Positions 39,959 through 48,066 of a stretch of 64,000 bases of DNA are shown piece by piece. A program made the translations under genes and the position numbers. The stretch is from Nitrospinaceae bacterium. GTDB lineage: Bacteria > UBA8248. The stretch is taken from NCBI GenBank assembly GCA_018669005.1, contig JABJAL010000011.1, forward strand, positions 20,550-84,549, given 5' to 3'. The number at the start of each line of letters is the position of its first letter. The stretch's first letter is position 1. The notes below the pieces were generated by a model. It was given only the letters and a program-made list of their open reading frames with translations, was not told the DNA's origin and did not search any database.

Positions 39959-41854
39959 ATGCTTCGATTTCTACGAGAAAAAGGAAATTCCTGGCTTCTG
40001 AAGGGGCTCTTGGGGTTTGTAGCGCTTACGTTCGTGACCTGGGGCGGATTCTCCATGAATCAGAATCAGGTTGTCTCTGGTGGCCGGGTGGCGGCTTGGG
40101 TTAATGAGACACCCATCACCATCAGGGAGTTTGAGAGCCGCTATTTTCAACAGTCCGAATCCATGCGTAGGCAATTGGGCGCAGCATTCACGCCCGAGCT
40201 TGAGAGGCAGTTAAATCTGCGGCGCGTCACTTTTAATCAACTTGTTCAAGAAAAGCTTCAACTTGAGGAAGCCAAACGGCTTGGAATCGAGATATCTGAC
40301 GGCGAAGTCGCTTTTCGTATTCAGGAGACCCCGGCTTTTCAGGTCGGTGGGCAGTTCGATCAGGCTCGCTACAAGGGGGTGCTTGATCAAAATCGTCTGA
40401 AACCCAGGCGCTATGAAGAACTGCAGCGCCGGACGCTGGCGACCTCACGCCTCAGGCAGTATATCGGGCTCGGGGCGTCAATAAATAATAATGAAATTGA
40501 CGCGGCCTATCGTTGGGAAAACGAAAAGATTCGGGTGGATATTCTCCCGGTGAGGCCGGAGCTTTTGACCGCCGATATTTTTATTAAGCCAGAGGAAATC
40601 AAGGCGTACTACGAGAAAAACAAGAAGGCTTTTCGATTAGGGGAGAGACGCAAGGCGCAATGGTGGTATCTCCCGTATGAGGCGGTATCCAAGGACTACT
40701 CATTCAAAGATGAGGAGTTGAAAACCCACTACGGGCAAACCTTGTCACGATACAAACAAAAAGAATCGGCGGCGGTCAGTCAAATCATCATCAAGGTTGC
40801 CCCTGACGAGAAAAAAGAAGTGTTCGATAAAGCCAAGAGTAAGCTTTTGGATGTCCTTAAGAAAATTGTAGAAGGAGAGAGTTTTGCCGATCTAGCCAAG
40901 GCGAACTCCGAGGGACCTGCTGCATCAAAAGGTGGGGAGTTGGGTACCTTTGAGCGCGGGCAAATGCTTCCAGAGATTGAGAAGGTGGTGTTTTCCCTAA
41001 AAGAGGGGGAGGTGAGCGAGCCGATACAGACCTCCTTCGGCGTTCATTTGATAAGGGTGGGTAAACGGCTAGAGGCCGCCACACTTTCTTTTGACAAGGT
41101 TCGCGCCAAGGTTGAAGCTTCGCTAAGCGACAAGAGGGCTCGGGTGGATGCCAAGGAAAAGTTGCGATTGGTTCGATATAATTTTGAGGATAAAAAGCCA
41201 GGTACGCCGCCAGCGGGTCTCCGAAAAGGGGAGACTGGTTATTTTGAATTGAAGAGTGCGCCGGCCTCGGTTCCCGAGGGCGATGTATTCTTGAGCCTGA
41301 TTTCTCCTTTGTCGAAAAAAGGTGGATTGTCCTCTGAGAAAACCGGAAACAAGGGCATGATGTTCGTTCATCTGATTGATGTGAAGCCCTCGGAGGAAGC
41401 CGCTTTTAAAGATGTGAAAGAGCAGGTCCGCCAGCGGGTGATGAACGAGAGGAGCGCTCAGTCGGCCGATAAGAAATCTGGGGTTTGGCTCGATGAGTTG
41501 AAGAAGGGAACACGGAATTTTGATGATTTGGGTAAGGAATTGAACGTGAAGGTATCCAGTTCCAAAGCGTTCTCCCGCGGAAGCGCCCCGGCTTCGATTT
41601 TACAGAATGCAGGCGCCGTGGAGGGTTTGTTTAAGTTGAAAAAAGGTGAGTTCGCCCGGATTCGCTCGGGCGGAGCCATTTCTCTGGTGCGTGTCTCCGA
41701 AACATCCACAGTGGATATGTCGAAGCTGGGAGAGCAGCAGAATACTCTTCGGAAAAAACTGATTGGGCAGAGGCGAAATTTGCTCTTCTCGCGTCGTCTC
41801 GACATTCTTCGAAAGGCAGCCAAAGTTCGGCTTGAGGAAGGATTCTCCCTTTAG
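39959..41854 (+). CDS. PpiD/SurA-type periplasmic peptidyl-prolyl isomerase
   Basis: A membrane-anchored folding factor. One N-terminal membrane segment (about 13-33, WLLKGLLGFVALTFVTWGGF) is followed by a SurA_N-type chaperone domain (residues 45-240), a parvulin domain at about 272-375 (VSQIIIKVAPDEK, FADLAKANSEGPAASKGGELG, VFSLKEGEVSEPIQTSFGVHLIRV), and a further chaperone-like C-terminal half. The 631-aa length and the anchor fit PpiD better than free SurA. It probably helps outer membrane and secreted proteins leaving SecYEG. Confidence 0.88.
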   Translation: MLRFLREKGNSWLLKGLLGFVALTFVTWGGFSMNQNQVVSGGRVAAWVNETPITIREFESRYFQQSESMRRQLGAAFTPELERQLNLRRVTFNQLVQEKLQLEEAKRLGIEISDGEVAFRIQETPAFQVGGQFDQARYKGVLDQNRLKPRRYEELQRRTLATSRLRQYIGLGASINNNEIDAAYRWENEKIRVDILPVRPELLTADIFIKPEEIKAYYEKNKKAFRLGERRKAQWWYLPYEAVSKDYSFKDEELKTHYGQTLSRYKQKESAAVSQIIIKVAPDEKKEVFDKAKSKLLDVLKKIVEGESFADLAKANSEGPAASKGGELGTFERGQMLPEIEKVVFSLKEGEVSEPIQTSFGVHLIRVGKRLEAATLSFDKVRAKVEASLSDKRARVDAKEKLRLVRYNFEDKKPGTPPAGLRKGETGYFELKSAPASVPEGDVFLSLISPLSKKGGLSSEKTGNKGMMFVHLIDVKPSEEAAFKDVKEQVRQRVMNERSAQSADKKSGVWLDELKKGTRNFDDLGKELNVKVSSSKAFSRGSAPASILQNAGAVEGLFKLKKGEFARIRSGGAISLVRVSETSTVDMSKLGEQQNTLRKKLIGQRRNLLFSRRLDILRKAAKVRLEEGFSL

Positions 41855-41935
41855 GGAGACGAAAGGCGACTCGTCCGTCGGCGAGCCCCGCCCGGAGAAG
41901 GTGGGGTGAGCTAGCGGAGCAGTAAATCGAATCGC

Positions 41936-42250
41936 CTAGCGCCAAAAATCTTCCTTGTCCTCGGGCCGAATTTCGTGTTTTTCCTTGATGCGCTTTTCAA
42001 ACTCAGCCGCCGCCTCTTTTTTGCGCGATTCTTGTTGCGCCATCAACTCGCCTAAGCCCGGTGTTTTCCTCTTGGCGGCCTCGGCGAATGGGTCTTTTAC
42101 CAGATGGCGCGCCAGCGTAATGAAATCTCCGCGAATCTCAATTTTCAATTGATTGCCGGGCACAACATCCAGGGCTTCCATCACCCCTTTGGGCAGCCGA
42201 ATGCGGCCGCCGTCTCCAACATCCAGTATGTAGGTGTTCTTATCGCTCAT
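41936..42250 (-). CDS. AbrB/MazE/SpoVT-like DNA-binding protein
   Basis: The N-terminal 50 residues (TYILDVGDGGRIRLPKGVMEALDVVPGNQLKIEI) form the swapped-hairpin AbrB fold of transition regulators and antitoxins. The rest is a charged helical tail rich in Lys and Glu. No toxin gene (PIN or MazF) is adjacent: upstream lies a cupin gene and downstream a convergent gene. So a plain regulator is as likely as an orphan antitoxin. I use the ATG at 42250 with AAAGAGG upstream, 104 aa. Confidence 0.7.
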   Translation of the reverse strand: MSDKNTYILDVGDGGRIRLPKGVMEALDVVPGNQLKIEIRGDFITLARHLVKDPFAEAAKRKTPGLGELMAQQESRKKEAAAEFEKRIKEKHEIRPEDKEDFWR

Positions 42251-42288
42251 CTGAAGCACCTCTTTGTAGTTTGATGTTCGCTGGACGA

Positions 42289-42693
42289 TTATTCGCCTGC
42301 GAGCCCGTATGCCCCCTTCTCGCGCAGAGCAACATTGGGCCCGGGCGGCGAGTAGATGACAATATACTTCAATGGTGCATCTCCGGTGCTGCTAATTTCG
42401 TGCATTTTTCCGGGCGGCACGAAAACGGCATCTCCCTCTGATACTTCAAGCCGCTCCTCCTCGATACGTATGACGCCCGTCCCGCTCATGATGTAGAACC
42501 CGTGTTCTTCATTGTCATGTTTGTGCGCCTTGGAGGTGAGGCCGGGGTCGAACTCGTTGACGAGAAGCGCAAATTCCTTGGCGCCCACGCTTTCCTCATC
42601 GAGCAGGATGCGGAAAGTGCTTCTGCCGCCTGGAACGGGAAGATCGCCTGAGGCCGCCTCGTCACGCCTGATGCGGTAGGGTTTTTCGCTCAT
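42289..42693 (-). CDS. Cupin-domain protein
   Basis: A single beta-barrel cupin of 134 aa. The metal-binding signature is seen as SKAHKHDNEEHGFYIMSGTG (His, His, Glu) and later FVPPGKMHEI (His). The ligand or reaction is unknown. The ATG overlaps the thiD stop as ATGA, so it is probably translated with thiD. A longer frame inside thiD was rejected because it has no cupin similarity. Confidence 0.8.
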   Translation of the reverse strand: MSEKPYRIRRDEAASGDLPVPGGRSTFRILLDEESVGAKEFALLVNEFDPGLTSKAHKHDNEEHGFYIMSGTGVIRIEEERLEVSEGDAVFVPPGKMHEISSTGDAPLKYIVIYSPPGPNVALREKGAYGLAGE

Positions 42694-43508
42694 GAAAGTT
42701 TCTCCGGATAATTGCGGTACATGTGATTGAGGGGGCCATGACCGCTCCCAAGCGGAAGCGCGTTTTCGATGGCCCCTTGAATGAATTCTTTTGCGCCCTT
42801 GACGGCCTCTCGTATTGTTTCGCCTCCGGCAAGGCCTGCGGCGATGGCGGAGGAAAGCGTACATCCGGTCCCGTGCGTATTGGGCGTGTCGATGTGGCGG
42901 CCCTCGAAAATAATGGGCTCGCCCCCTTCGAAAAAAACATCGATGGCCCCCTTCGTGATATGCCCCCCCTTCAGGAGGACGCTCTTGGCACCGAGTTTGA
43001 AAAGCAGGTGGGCGGCATTCTTCATCTCGTCAAGGTTCGTGATGGGATCAATTCCCAGAATATCACTTGCCTCCTCCGTGTTGGGGGTGATGATTTCGGC
43101 AAGCGGGAAAAGAAGATCGACCATAGCGCCCACGGCGCCAGCGGCGAGAAGGCGTGCCCCGCTTTTCGACACCATGACGGGATCGAGGACGAGATGTGTG
43201 AGATTGTGTTCCGCCACTTTTTTCGCGACAACCTCGATGACCTCCGAGGTGGCGAGCATTCCCACCTTTGTGGCGGCTACCGGGAAATCAGTGCAAACCG
43301 AATCGAACTGGCTGGCGATGAAATCGGGGGGGACGGGGTGTGTCGAATGGACCCCCCGAGTATTCTGGGAGGTGAGGGCAGTTATGACGGTCGTTCCAAA
43401 AACGCCGAAGGCCGAGAATGTTTTAAGATCTGCCTGTATGCCGGCCCCCCCGCCTGAGTCTGAGCCGGCAATCGACAGGGCGACAGGGACCTTTGGTTGG
43501 TGATTCAT
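42690..43508 (-). CDS. thiD: Hydroxymethylpyrimidine/phosphomethylpyrimidine kinase
   Basis: Phosphorylates HMP and HMP-P in thiamine synthesis. The ribokinase-like fold is recognised from [21 protein letters not shown] at the start, [15 protein letters not shown] in the middle, and [21 protein letters not shown], which carries the catalytic Asp/Gly/Cys region. Length 272 aa is normal. No other thiamine gene and no TPP riboswitch were seen nearby. Confidence 0.94.
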   Translation of the reverse strand: MNHQPKVPVALSIAGSDSGGGAGIQADLKTFSAFGVFGTTVITALTSQNTRGVHSTHPVPPDFIASQFDSVCTDFPVAATKVGMLATSEVIEVVAKKVAEHNLTHLVLDPVMVSKSGARLLAAGAVGAMVDLLFPLAEIITPNTEEASDILGIDPITNLDEMKNAAHLLFKLGAKSVLLKGGHITKGAIDVFFEGGEPIIFEGRHIDTPNTHGTGCTLSSAIAAGLAGGETIREAVKGAKEFIQGAIENALPLGSGHGPLNHMYRNYPEKLS

Positions 43509-43717
43509 GTGGGTAACGTCTTTCTCGTATTGTTGAGATTAACAATTAAAAATCAATTACTTAATTGGAATTTCCTAGAAAAAACCATAGCTTTCAAGGG
43601 TATCACTTTAACATGACAAATCTACCACCTTTTTTAATATGTGCGAAATAGTTATAGGAGGAGGTTGAGCGGAGGATCGGGCAATTTTCCATGGGAACTT
43701 GGTATTTAGGATAAATC

Positions 43718-43744
43718 TTGACAAAATAGATTGGGAATTATAGT
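43718..43744 (+). promoter_or_regulatory. Candidate sigma-70 promoter for the cysteine cluster
   Basis: A perfect TTGACA (43718-43723) stands 15 bases before TATAGT (43739-43744), one base off the -10 consensus. The spacer is short. The start of transcription would be near 43751, so cysK at 43802 would have a leader of about 50 bases. TGATCG occurs twice within that leader (43754 and 43763). Confidence 0.5.
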
Positions 43745-43801
43745 GTCTCTTTTTGATCGTTAATGATCGAGATATTCGCCTTTTACTACGACGAGGTTTT
43801 G

Positions 43802-44761
43802 ATGGCTCTTGGCACAAGGGGTAGACCTTCTCAGGTTCTTCGAGCGCTTCCCGATGTTCTCGAAAATATTGGCGGCTCCCCCTTGGTGCGCCTCTGCAAT
43901 CTTCCCGATGAAAAGGGCGCGAGAGTCTATGCGAAGCTCGAACAATCCAATCCCGGCGGCAGTGTCAAAGATCGGATTGCGCTCAGCATGGTGATCGATG
44001 CCGAACACCGGGGACTCCTCAAGCCTGGCGGCACCATCGTTGAGCCCTCAAGCGGCAACACGGGGATCGGGTTGGCCATGGTGGGGGCTGTGCGCGGCTA
44101 TAGCGTGAAGATTGTTCTGTGCGAGAGCATGAGTCATGAGCGCCATGCCCTCCTGACCTCCTATGGAGCGGAAGTAATATTGACGGATTGCGATCAAGGT
44201 ATGTATGGCTCGGTCCTAAAGGCCGAGGAGATTGTCGCCGAAAATACTGAATACTTCATGCCCCAGCAGTTTAAGAATCCGGCAAATCCCGAAATCCATC
44301 GGCGCACAACGGCAAGGGAAATTGTCAGGGACATGGGGGCGCATACGGTCGATGCTTTTGTCGCTGGCGTGGGCACGGGCGGAACGATAACTGGCGTGGG
44401 CGAGGTGCTCAAGGCCAAGCGCCCCGAGACTCTTGTGGTAGGTGTCGAGCCCTCAGCCTCTCCGATCCTAAGCGGCGGGGAGCCCGGACCGCACCAGATA
44501 CAGGGAATCGGTGCCGGATTCATTCCCAACGTCCTTAACCGCGAGATTATTGATCGTATTGAGACGATTGGTGATCAGGAGGCCTACGACATGGCCAAGG
44601 CGTTGAGCCGGAAGGAAGGTATTGCGGCTGGCATTTCGAGCGGGGCCGCAGTTTGTGCGGCGCTCCGTGTGGCGTCCGAGATGTCTGCCGATGAGAATAT
44701 TGTTGTTGTTTTGCCCGATGGAGCGGAGCGTTATTTCAGTCTGGAGCAGTACTTCAGATAA
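43802..44761 (+). CDS. cysK: Cysteine synthase (CysK/CysM family), first copy
   Basis: PLP enzyme that joins a sulfur donor to O-acetyl- or O-phosphoserine. The PLP lysine is in NPGGSVKDRIAL (Lys56); EPSSGNTGIGLAM and AGVGTGGTITGVGEVL bind substrate and cofactor phosphate; GIAAGISSGAAVCAAL ends the core. I use the ATG at 43802 because GAGG lies just upstream; an in-frame ATG at 43763 would add 13 residues with no similarity. Product 319 aa. It opens a cluster with a sulfur carrier, an E1-like pair and a JAMM protease. Confidence 0.9.
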   Translation: MALGTRGRPSQVLRALPDVLENIGGSPLVRLCNLPDEKGARVYAKLEQSNPGGSVKDRIALSMVIDAEHRGLLKPGGTIVEPSSGNTGIGLAMVGAVRGYSVKIVLCESMSHERHALLTSYGAEVILTDCDQGMYGSVLKAEEIVAENTEYFMPQQFKNPANPEIHRRTTAREIVRDMGAHTVDAFVAGVGTGGTITGVGEVLKAKRPETLVVGVEPSASPILSGGEPGPHQIQGIGAGFIPNVLNREIIDRIETIGDQEAYDMAKALSRKEGIAAGISSGAAVCAALRVASEMSADENIVVVLPDGAERYFSLEQYFR

Positions 44762-44793
44762 TTGTGATCTTTCATCAGTATGGAGAGCGAGAA

Positions 44794-45072
44794 ATGTCAG
44801 TAACGGTACGAATCCCCACGCCACTTCAGGAGTTCACCAAAAATCAGGACGCGGTGGAACTCGAAGGCAACGATGTGAAGGAAGTGCTTGTCAACCTGGA
44901 TGCTCAGTACGCCGGGCTGCGTGAGAGGCTCTACGGCGAGGATGGAAAGCTGAGGCGGTTTGTGAACATTTATGTCAACCAGGAAGATATCCGCTTCCTT
45001 CAGGGAGAGGATACGGAGGTGAAGGCGGGCGATGAACTTTCTATCGTTCCAGCCATTGCCGGAGGTCGGTAG
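44794..45072 (+). CDS. ThiS/MoaD/CysO-like sulfur-carrier protein ending in Gly-Gly-Arg
   Basis: A ubiquitin-fold carrier of 92 aa. The core (SVTVRIPTPLQEFTKNQD, then VLVNLDAQYAGLRERL, FVNIYVNQEDIRFL and ELSIVPAIAGGR) matches CysO and MoaD. The normal carrier ends in Gly-Gly, which is adenylated and thiocarboxylated; here one Arg follows (Gly90-Gly91-Arg92). It would therefore need removal of the last residue, and a JAMM protease gene lies 1.7 kb downstream. The start is the ATG with GGAG eight bases upstream. Context with two cysteine synthases favours a CysO role in cysteine synthesis over molybdopterin. Confidence 0.85.
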   Translation: MSVTVRIPTPLQEFTKNQDAVELEGNDVKEVLVNLDAQYAGLRERLYGEDGKLRRFVNIYVNQEDIRFLQGEDTEVKAGDELSIVPAIAGGR

Positions 45073-45078
45073 CGAATT

Positions 45079-45726
45079 TTGCCTTTAACCGAGGCTCAAA
45101 TTGAGCGCTATAGCCGTCATATCCTCCTTCCTCAGGTAGGGGGAAAGGGGCAGGGGCGTCTTCTGGCATCCTCGGTTGCGGTAGCTTTTGGTGTCGAGAG
45201 CGAGGGCGCAGCGTCGGTGGCTGCTGTGTATTTGACGGCTGCAGGCGTTGGTCGAATAGGGTGGTGTCCCCTTTCAAAGAGGGGAGAGGAAGTATCCACG
45301 GAAGGATCTCTAGAAGGTTTAACCGGTCTTTATGACGGAACGGGAGCGGAGGCATCAATCGGCGCGCTGAACCCAGATGTTTTGTTTGAGTCGTTCGATA
45401 TGCCAAAAAAATATGACTTGCTGATTCTCCTCGGAAGCTCATCCGAGGCGGATAAGCTGGTGGCTGGTTTTGAGTCCCACGCCAAGCCCGTTATCCGAGG
45501 CGCCCGAAACGGCTGGGCCGGTGGCGTGGCGGGCCATGAGGACGATTTGATTTTTGATTCATCATCGCCCGAGGCGGTTGAAGAGCTACTTCCGGCGGCC
45601 CCTTCCGAGGGCGTGCTGGGCTCGATGCTGGCTTTCGAGGCGCTGCGCACACTGCTGGAGGAGGTGCAATCGGTGGGGTCGACCACGCTGGCCCGATTTG
45701 ATCTGTCGCACGGCAATTTTGCTTAG
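45079..45726 (+). CDS. Degenerate MoeB/ThiF-like (E1-like) protein lacking ATP-site motifs
   Basis: The 215-aa protein keeps the N-terminal E1 segment EAQIERYSRHILLPQVGGKG, in which Arg13 aligns with MoeB Arg14. It also keeps VYLTAAGVGRIG and a C-terminal GVLGSMLAFEALRTLL, all typical of MoeB/ThiF. But the nucleotide loop GxGGLGSP is replaced by FGVESEGAAS, the acidic D-x-D-x-V-x-L-S-N-L motif is missing, and there are no zinc cysteines. It should be inactive alone. A complete E1 core without this N-terminus is encoded at 47.2-48.0 kb, so the two may form one enzyme. The TTG start is a guess; GGAGG lies 13 bases before it. It is seven bases after the carrier gene. Confidence 0.75.
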   Translation: MPLTEAQIERYSRHILLPQVGGKGQGRLLASSVAVAFGVESEGAASVAAVYLTAAGVGRIGWCPLSKRGEEVSTEGSLEGLTGLYDGTGAEASIGALNPDVLFESFDMPKKYDLLILLGSSSEADKLVAGFESHAKPVIRGARNGWAGGVAGHEDDLIFDSSSPEAVEELLPAAPSEGVLGSMLAFEALRTLLEEVQSVGSTTLARFDLSHGNFA

Positions 45727-45818
45727 GGTCGGCGATGAGTGGGGTTTTGTGTTCGGGAAGGTTTTTTTTTAAAGAATGGCCTTCTTCTTGCCCCGGGGTA
45801 AAGGGAAATTGAAACAAG

Positions 45819-46745
45819 ATGACGGAGATCACCGCACAGGCGATTCGTAAAATCGAGGATTCGCCCATACTGCAGCAAATCGGCAACACACCCTTGTTGA
45901 AGATTCGAATTTTCGAAAAAGAGTTCCCCGAGGTTGAGGTCTACGCAAAGGCTGAATGGTTTAACCCCGGAGGGTCGGTGAAAGACAGGGCCGCCCTTTC
46001 GATGGTCCGGGACGGCCTTGAGCGCGGTCTCTTGCGGCCCGGCATCACTCTTCTCGACTCCACGAGCGGAAACACAGGTATCGCCTACGCCATGATAGGC
46101 GCGGCACTCGGGATTCCGGTGAAACTCGTTTTGCCGGAAAACGCCAGCGAGGAGAGAAAGAGCACTCTTAAGGCCTATGGCGTGGAAATTGTTTACTCCG
46201 ATGCGCTGGAGGGCTCGGACGGCGCGCAGCGCCTGGCCGCCAAGATTTATGAGGATGACAAGGAATCCTACTTCCTTCCATGTCAGTACGATAATCCAGC
46301 TAATCCGAGGGCGCACGAGGAGACGACGGCACCCGAGATCATCGAGCAGACCCAAGGGCGCATCAATCATTTCGTTGCCTGTCTTGGTACAACGGGAACA
46401 CTGGTTGGAACCGGACGAGGACTAAAAAAAAGAAAACCTGATGTGGTGGTGCATGCGGTCATGCCCTCGGATTCGTTTCATGGACTTGAGGGTATGAAGC
46501 ATATTCCCACGGCGATTCGGCCTAAGATTTACGACGATTCGGTTCACGATCACTTGATCTTGGCGTCAACCGAGGAGAGCTATGATTTGGCCGAGCAGTT
46601 GACGCATGAGGAAGGGCTTTTTGTCGGTCATTCGGCCGGAGCCGCTCTCGCGGGTGTTCGCAAGGTGGCGCAGGAGGTGGGCCGCGGCGTGATTGTGACG
46701 ATTTTTCCGGATAGCGGCGATCGGTATCTCAGTGAAATGCGTTAA
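45819..46745 (+). CDS. cysM: Cysteine synthase (CysM-like), second copy
   Basis: PLP enzyme of the same fold as the first copy but distinct in sequence. The PLP lysine is in NPGGSVKDRAAL (Lys55), with DSTSGNTGIAYAMIG and ACLGTTGTLVGTGRGL. The latter spelling and the general layout recall the Mycobacterium CysM that takes sulfur from thiocarboxylated CysO and uses O-phosphoserine. Placement between the carrier/E1 genes and the JAMM protease supports that role; it is inference. Product 308 aa. Confidence 0.88.
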   Translation: MTEITAQAIRKIEDSPILQQIGNTPLLKIRIFEKEFPEVEVYAKAEWFNPGGSVKDRAALSMVRDGLERGLLRPGITLLDSTSGNTGIAYAMIGAALGIPVKLVLPENASEERKSTLKAYGVEIVYSDALEGSDGAQRLAAKIYEDDKESYFLPCQYDNPANPRAHEETTAPEIIEQTQGRINHFVACLGTTGTLVGTGRGLKKRKPDVVVHAVMPSDSFHGLEGMKHIPTAIRPKIYDDSVHDHLILASTEESYDLAEQLTHEEGLFVGHSAGAALAGVRKVAQEVGRGVIVTIFPDSGDRYLSEMR

Positions 46746-46757
46746 GGAGAAGAAAGG

Positions 46758-47249
46758 TTGCACTTGTCATCAAAGCAGGTAGAGGTAATGCACCAACATG
46801 CGAGGGATGCTTATCCAGATGAATGTTGCGGGCTCATTGTCGGCCCCCCGGTAGGTGAATCCGGAAGTGGTGGCAGCGAGGAGAAGCGCTTGCTCCCCCT
46901 TCGCAACGTTCAAAATGAATACCATGAGCGCGACCCGGCAACCTACACGCGAACTGCTCGCCGGGCTTACTTGATCGATCCCTTTGAATTCGAGCGCATT
47001 TTGACAGAAGCCAAAGACAGCCAGGAGGTCCTTCGGGGAATTTTCCACAGCCACCCGGATGAGGAATCCTATTTTTCTCAAGAGGACAAAGATGCCGCAG
47101 TGCCCTTCGGAGATATCCCCTCTTTTCCGCATGCCGAGCAAATCGTCATGAGCGTTATGGGGGGGGAGGTAAAAGGGGCCAAGGTGTTCCTGTGGTCTTC
47201 TGATGAAAAGGATTTCCTCGAAGGCGAACTCGTTGTAGATGGGGAATGA
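46758..47249 (+). CDS. Mec+/JAMM-family metalloprotease
   Basis: A JAB1/MPN-type zinc protease. The metal site is complete: Glu22 in YPDECCGLIVG, and His97, His99, Ser107 and Asp110 in FHSHPDEESYFSQED. In Mycobacterium, Mec+ releases cysteine from the CysO-Cys adduct. In some other pathways related JAMM enzymes trim residues after the carrier's Gly-Gly. Either or both jobs fit here, since the local carrier ends in Gly-Gly-Arg. The TTG start has GGAG at 46746-46749. The stop overlaps the next gene as ATGA. Product 163 aa. Confidence 0.88.
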   Translation: MHLSSKQVEVMHQHARDAYPDECCGLIVGPPVGESGSGGSEEKRLLPLRNVQNEYHERDPATYTRTARRAYLIDPFEFERILTEAKDSQEVLRGIFHSHPDEESYFSQEDKDAAVPFGDIPSFPHAEQIVMSVMGGEVKGAKVFLWSSDEKDFLEGELVVDGE

Positions 47250-48001
47250 AGGTGCCCCTCTCTCCTGGTCTTGCTGGCACCTCGGCGCTGATTTTGGGGG
47301 CCGGGGGGCTTGGGTCTCCCGCTGCTCTTGCGCTGGCGGCCTCCGGGGTCGGGCGAATCGGTATCGTTGATGACGATGCCGTTGATCTCTCCAACCTTGC
47401 ACGACAGATACTTCATCGCACGGAGGATATAGGGCGGGCAAAGGTGGCCTCCGGCAAAGAGCGCCTCTTGGCTCTGGCCCCCAAAGTCGAGGTTCGGACA
47501 TACCCGGTTCGATTGTCCGATGAAAATGCCGCAGAGATCATTAGGGGCTACGGCGTCGTTCTCGATGGGAGTGATAATCTCGCGGCCAGATTGAGTATGA
47601 ACGATGCCTGTGTGCTTGAGGGGCGACCGCTTGTCACGGGTGGCATTCTCCGGTTTTTTGGGCAGTTGATGACGGTTATTCCTGGGAAGACACCGTGTTA
47701 CAGGTGTGTGTTTGGTGCCCTTGAGGGTGGCCGCGAGGGTCCCTCGTGTGCAGAGGCCGGCGTGTTCGGGGCCATTGCCGGCATCATCGGCATGGCGCAG
47801 GCGGGCGAGGCTGTGCGCATCCTGGCGGGCTTTGCCCCGGCCTGGGCGGGGAAACTGGCCACCGCAGATTTTTGGAAAAGGAAATTTGGCGCCACAAAAC
47901 TTAAAAATGATCCCTCTTGCCCTGCATGTGGAAAATTATTTCGAGACAATCGAGATGAAGAGGGGCTGGTGCATGGCTCGGAGCCGGTATTCACCAATTA
48001 G
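47246..48001 (+). CDS. E1-like adenylyltransferase (MoeB/ThiF core) without N-terminal Arg segment
   Basis: Activates the C-terminal Gly of a ubiquitin-like sulfur carrier with ATP. Motifs are LILGAGGLGSPAAL (from residue 15), GIVDDDAVDLSNLARQ, AKVASGKERL, VLDGSDN, and the zinc cysteines Cys151/Cys154 (CYRC) and Cys225/Cys228 (CPAC). The likely catalytic Cys is Cys168 in PSCAEAGVFG. MoeB has about 25 residues before the nucleotide loop, with RYxRQ holding the Arg that reaches the neighbouring subunit's ATP; this protein has only about 17 residues and no such motif. No rhodanese domain follows. Product 251 aa; start overlaps the protease gene. Confidence 0.88.
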   Translation: MKVPLSPGLAGTSALILGAGGLGSPAALALAASGVGRIGIVDDDAVDLSNLARQILHRTEDIGRAKVASGKERLLALAPKVEVRTYPVRLSDENAAEIIRGYGVVLDGSDNLAARLSMNDACVLEGRPLVTGGILRFFGQLMTVIPGKTPCYRCVFGALEGGREGPSCAEAGVFGAIAGIIGMAQAGEAVRILAGFAPAWAGKLATADFWKRKFGATKLKNDPSCPACGKLFRDNRDEEGLVHGSEPVFTN

Positions 48002-48066
48002 AGCGCCGAGGGCTAGGTGACGATGAAAGGCCCCTTCTAGGCGTGCGAATTGAAAGGATAGGATGA

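Noticed and set aside
41936..42250. Toxin-antitoxin pair
   Set aside because: The AbrB-like gene could be an antitoxin, but neither neighbour resembles a toxin, so only a regulator is called.
42723..43503. Two long plus-strand frames opposite thiD
   Set aside because: thiD carries the full set of family motifs on the minus strand; the opposite frames have none.
43509..43760. TPP or other riboswitch between thiD and cysK
   Set aside because: I looked for conserved TPP, T-box and SAM riboswitch core motifs on both strands and saw none.
46770..47501. 243-codon minus-strand frame opposite the JAMM and E1 genes
   Set aside because: It overlaps two genes with complete catalytic motifs and looks like an antisense by-product of biased codon use.
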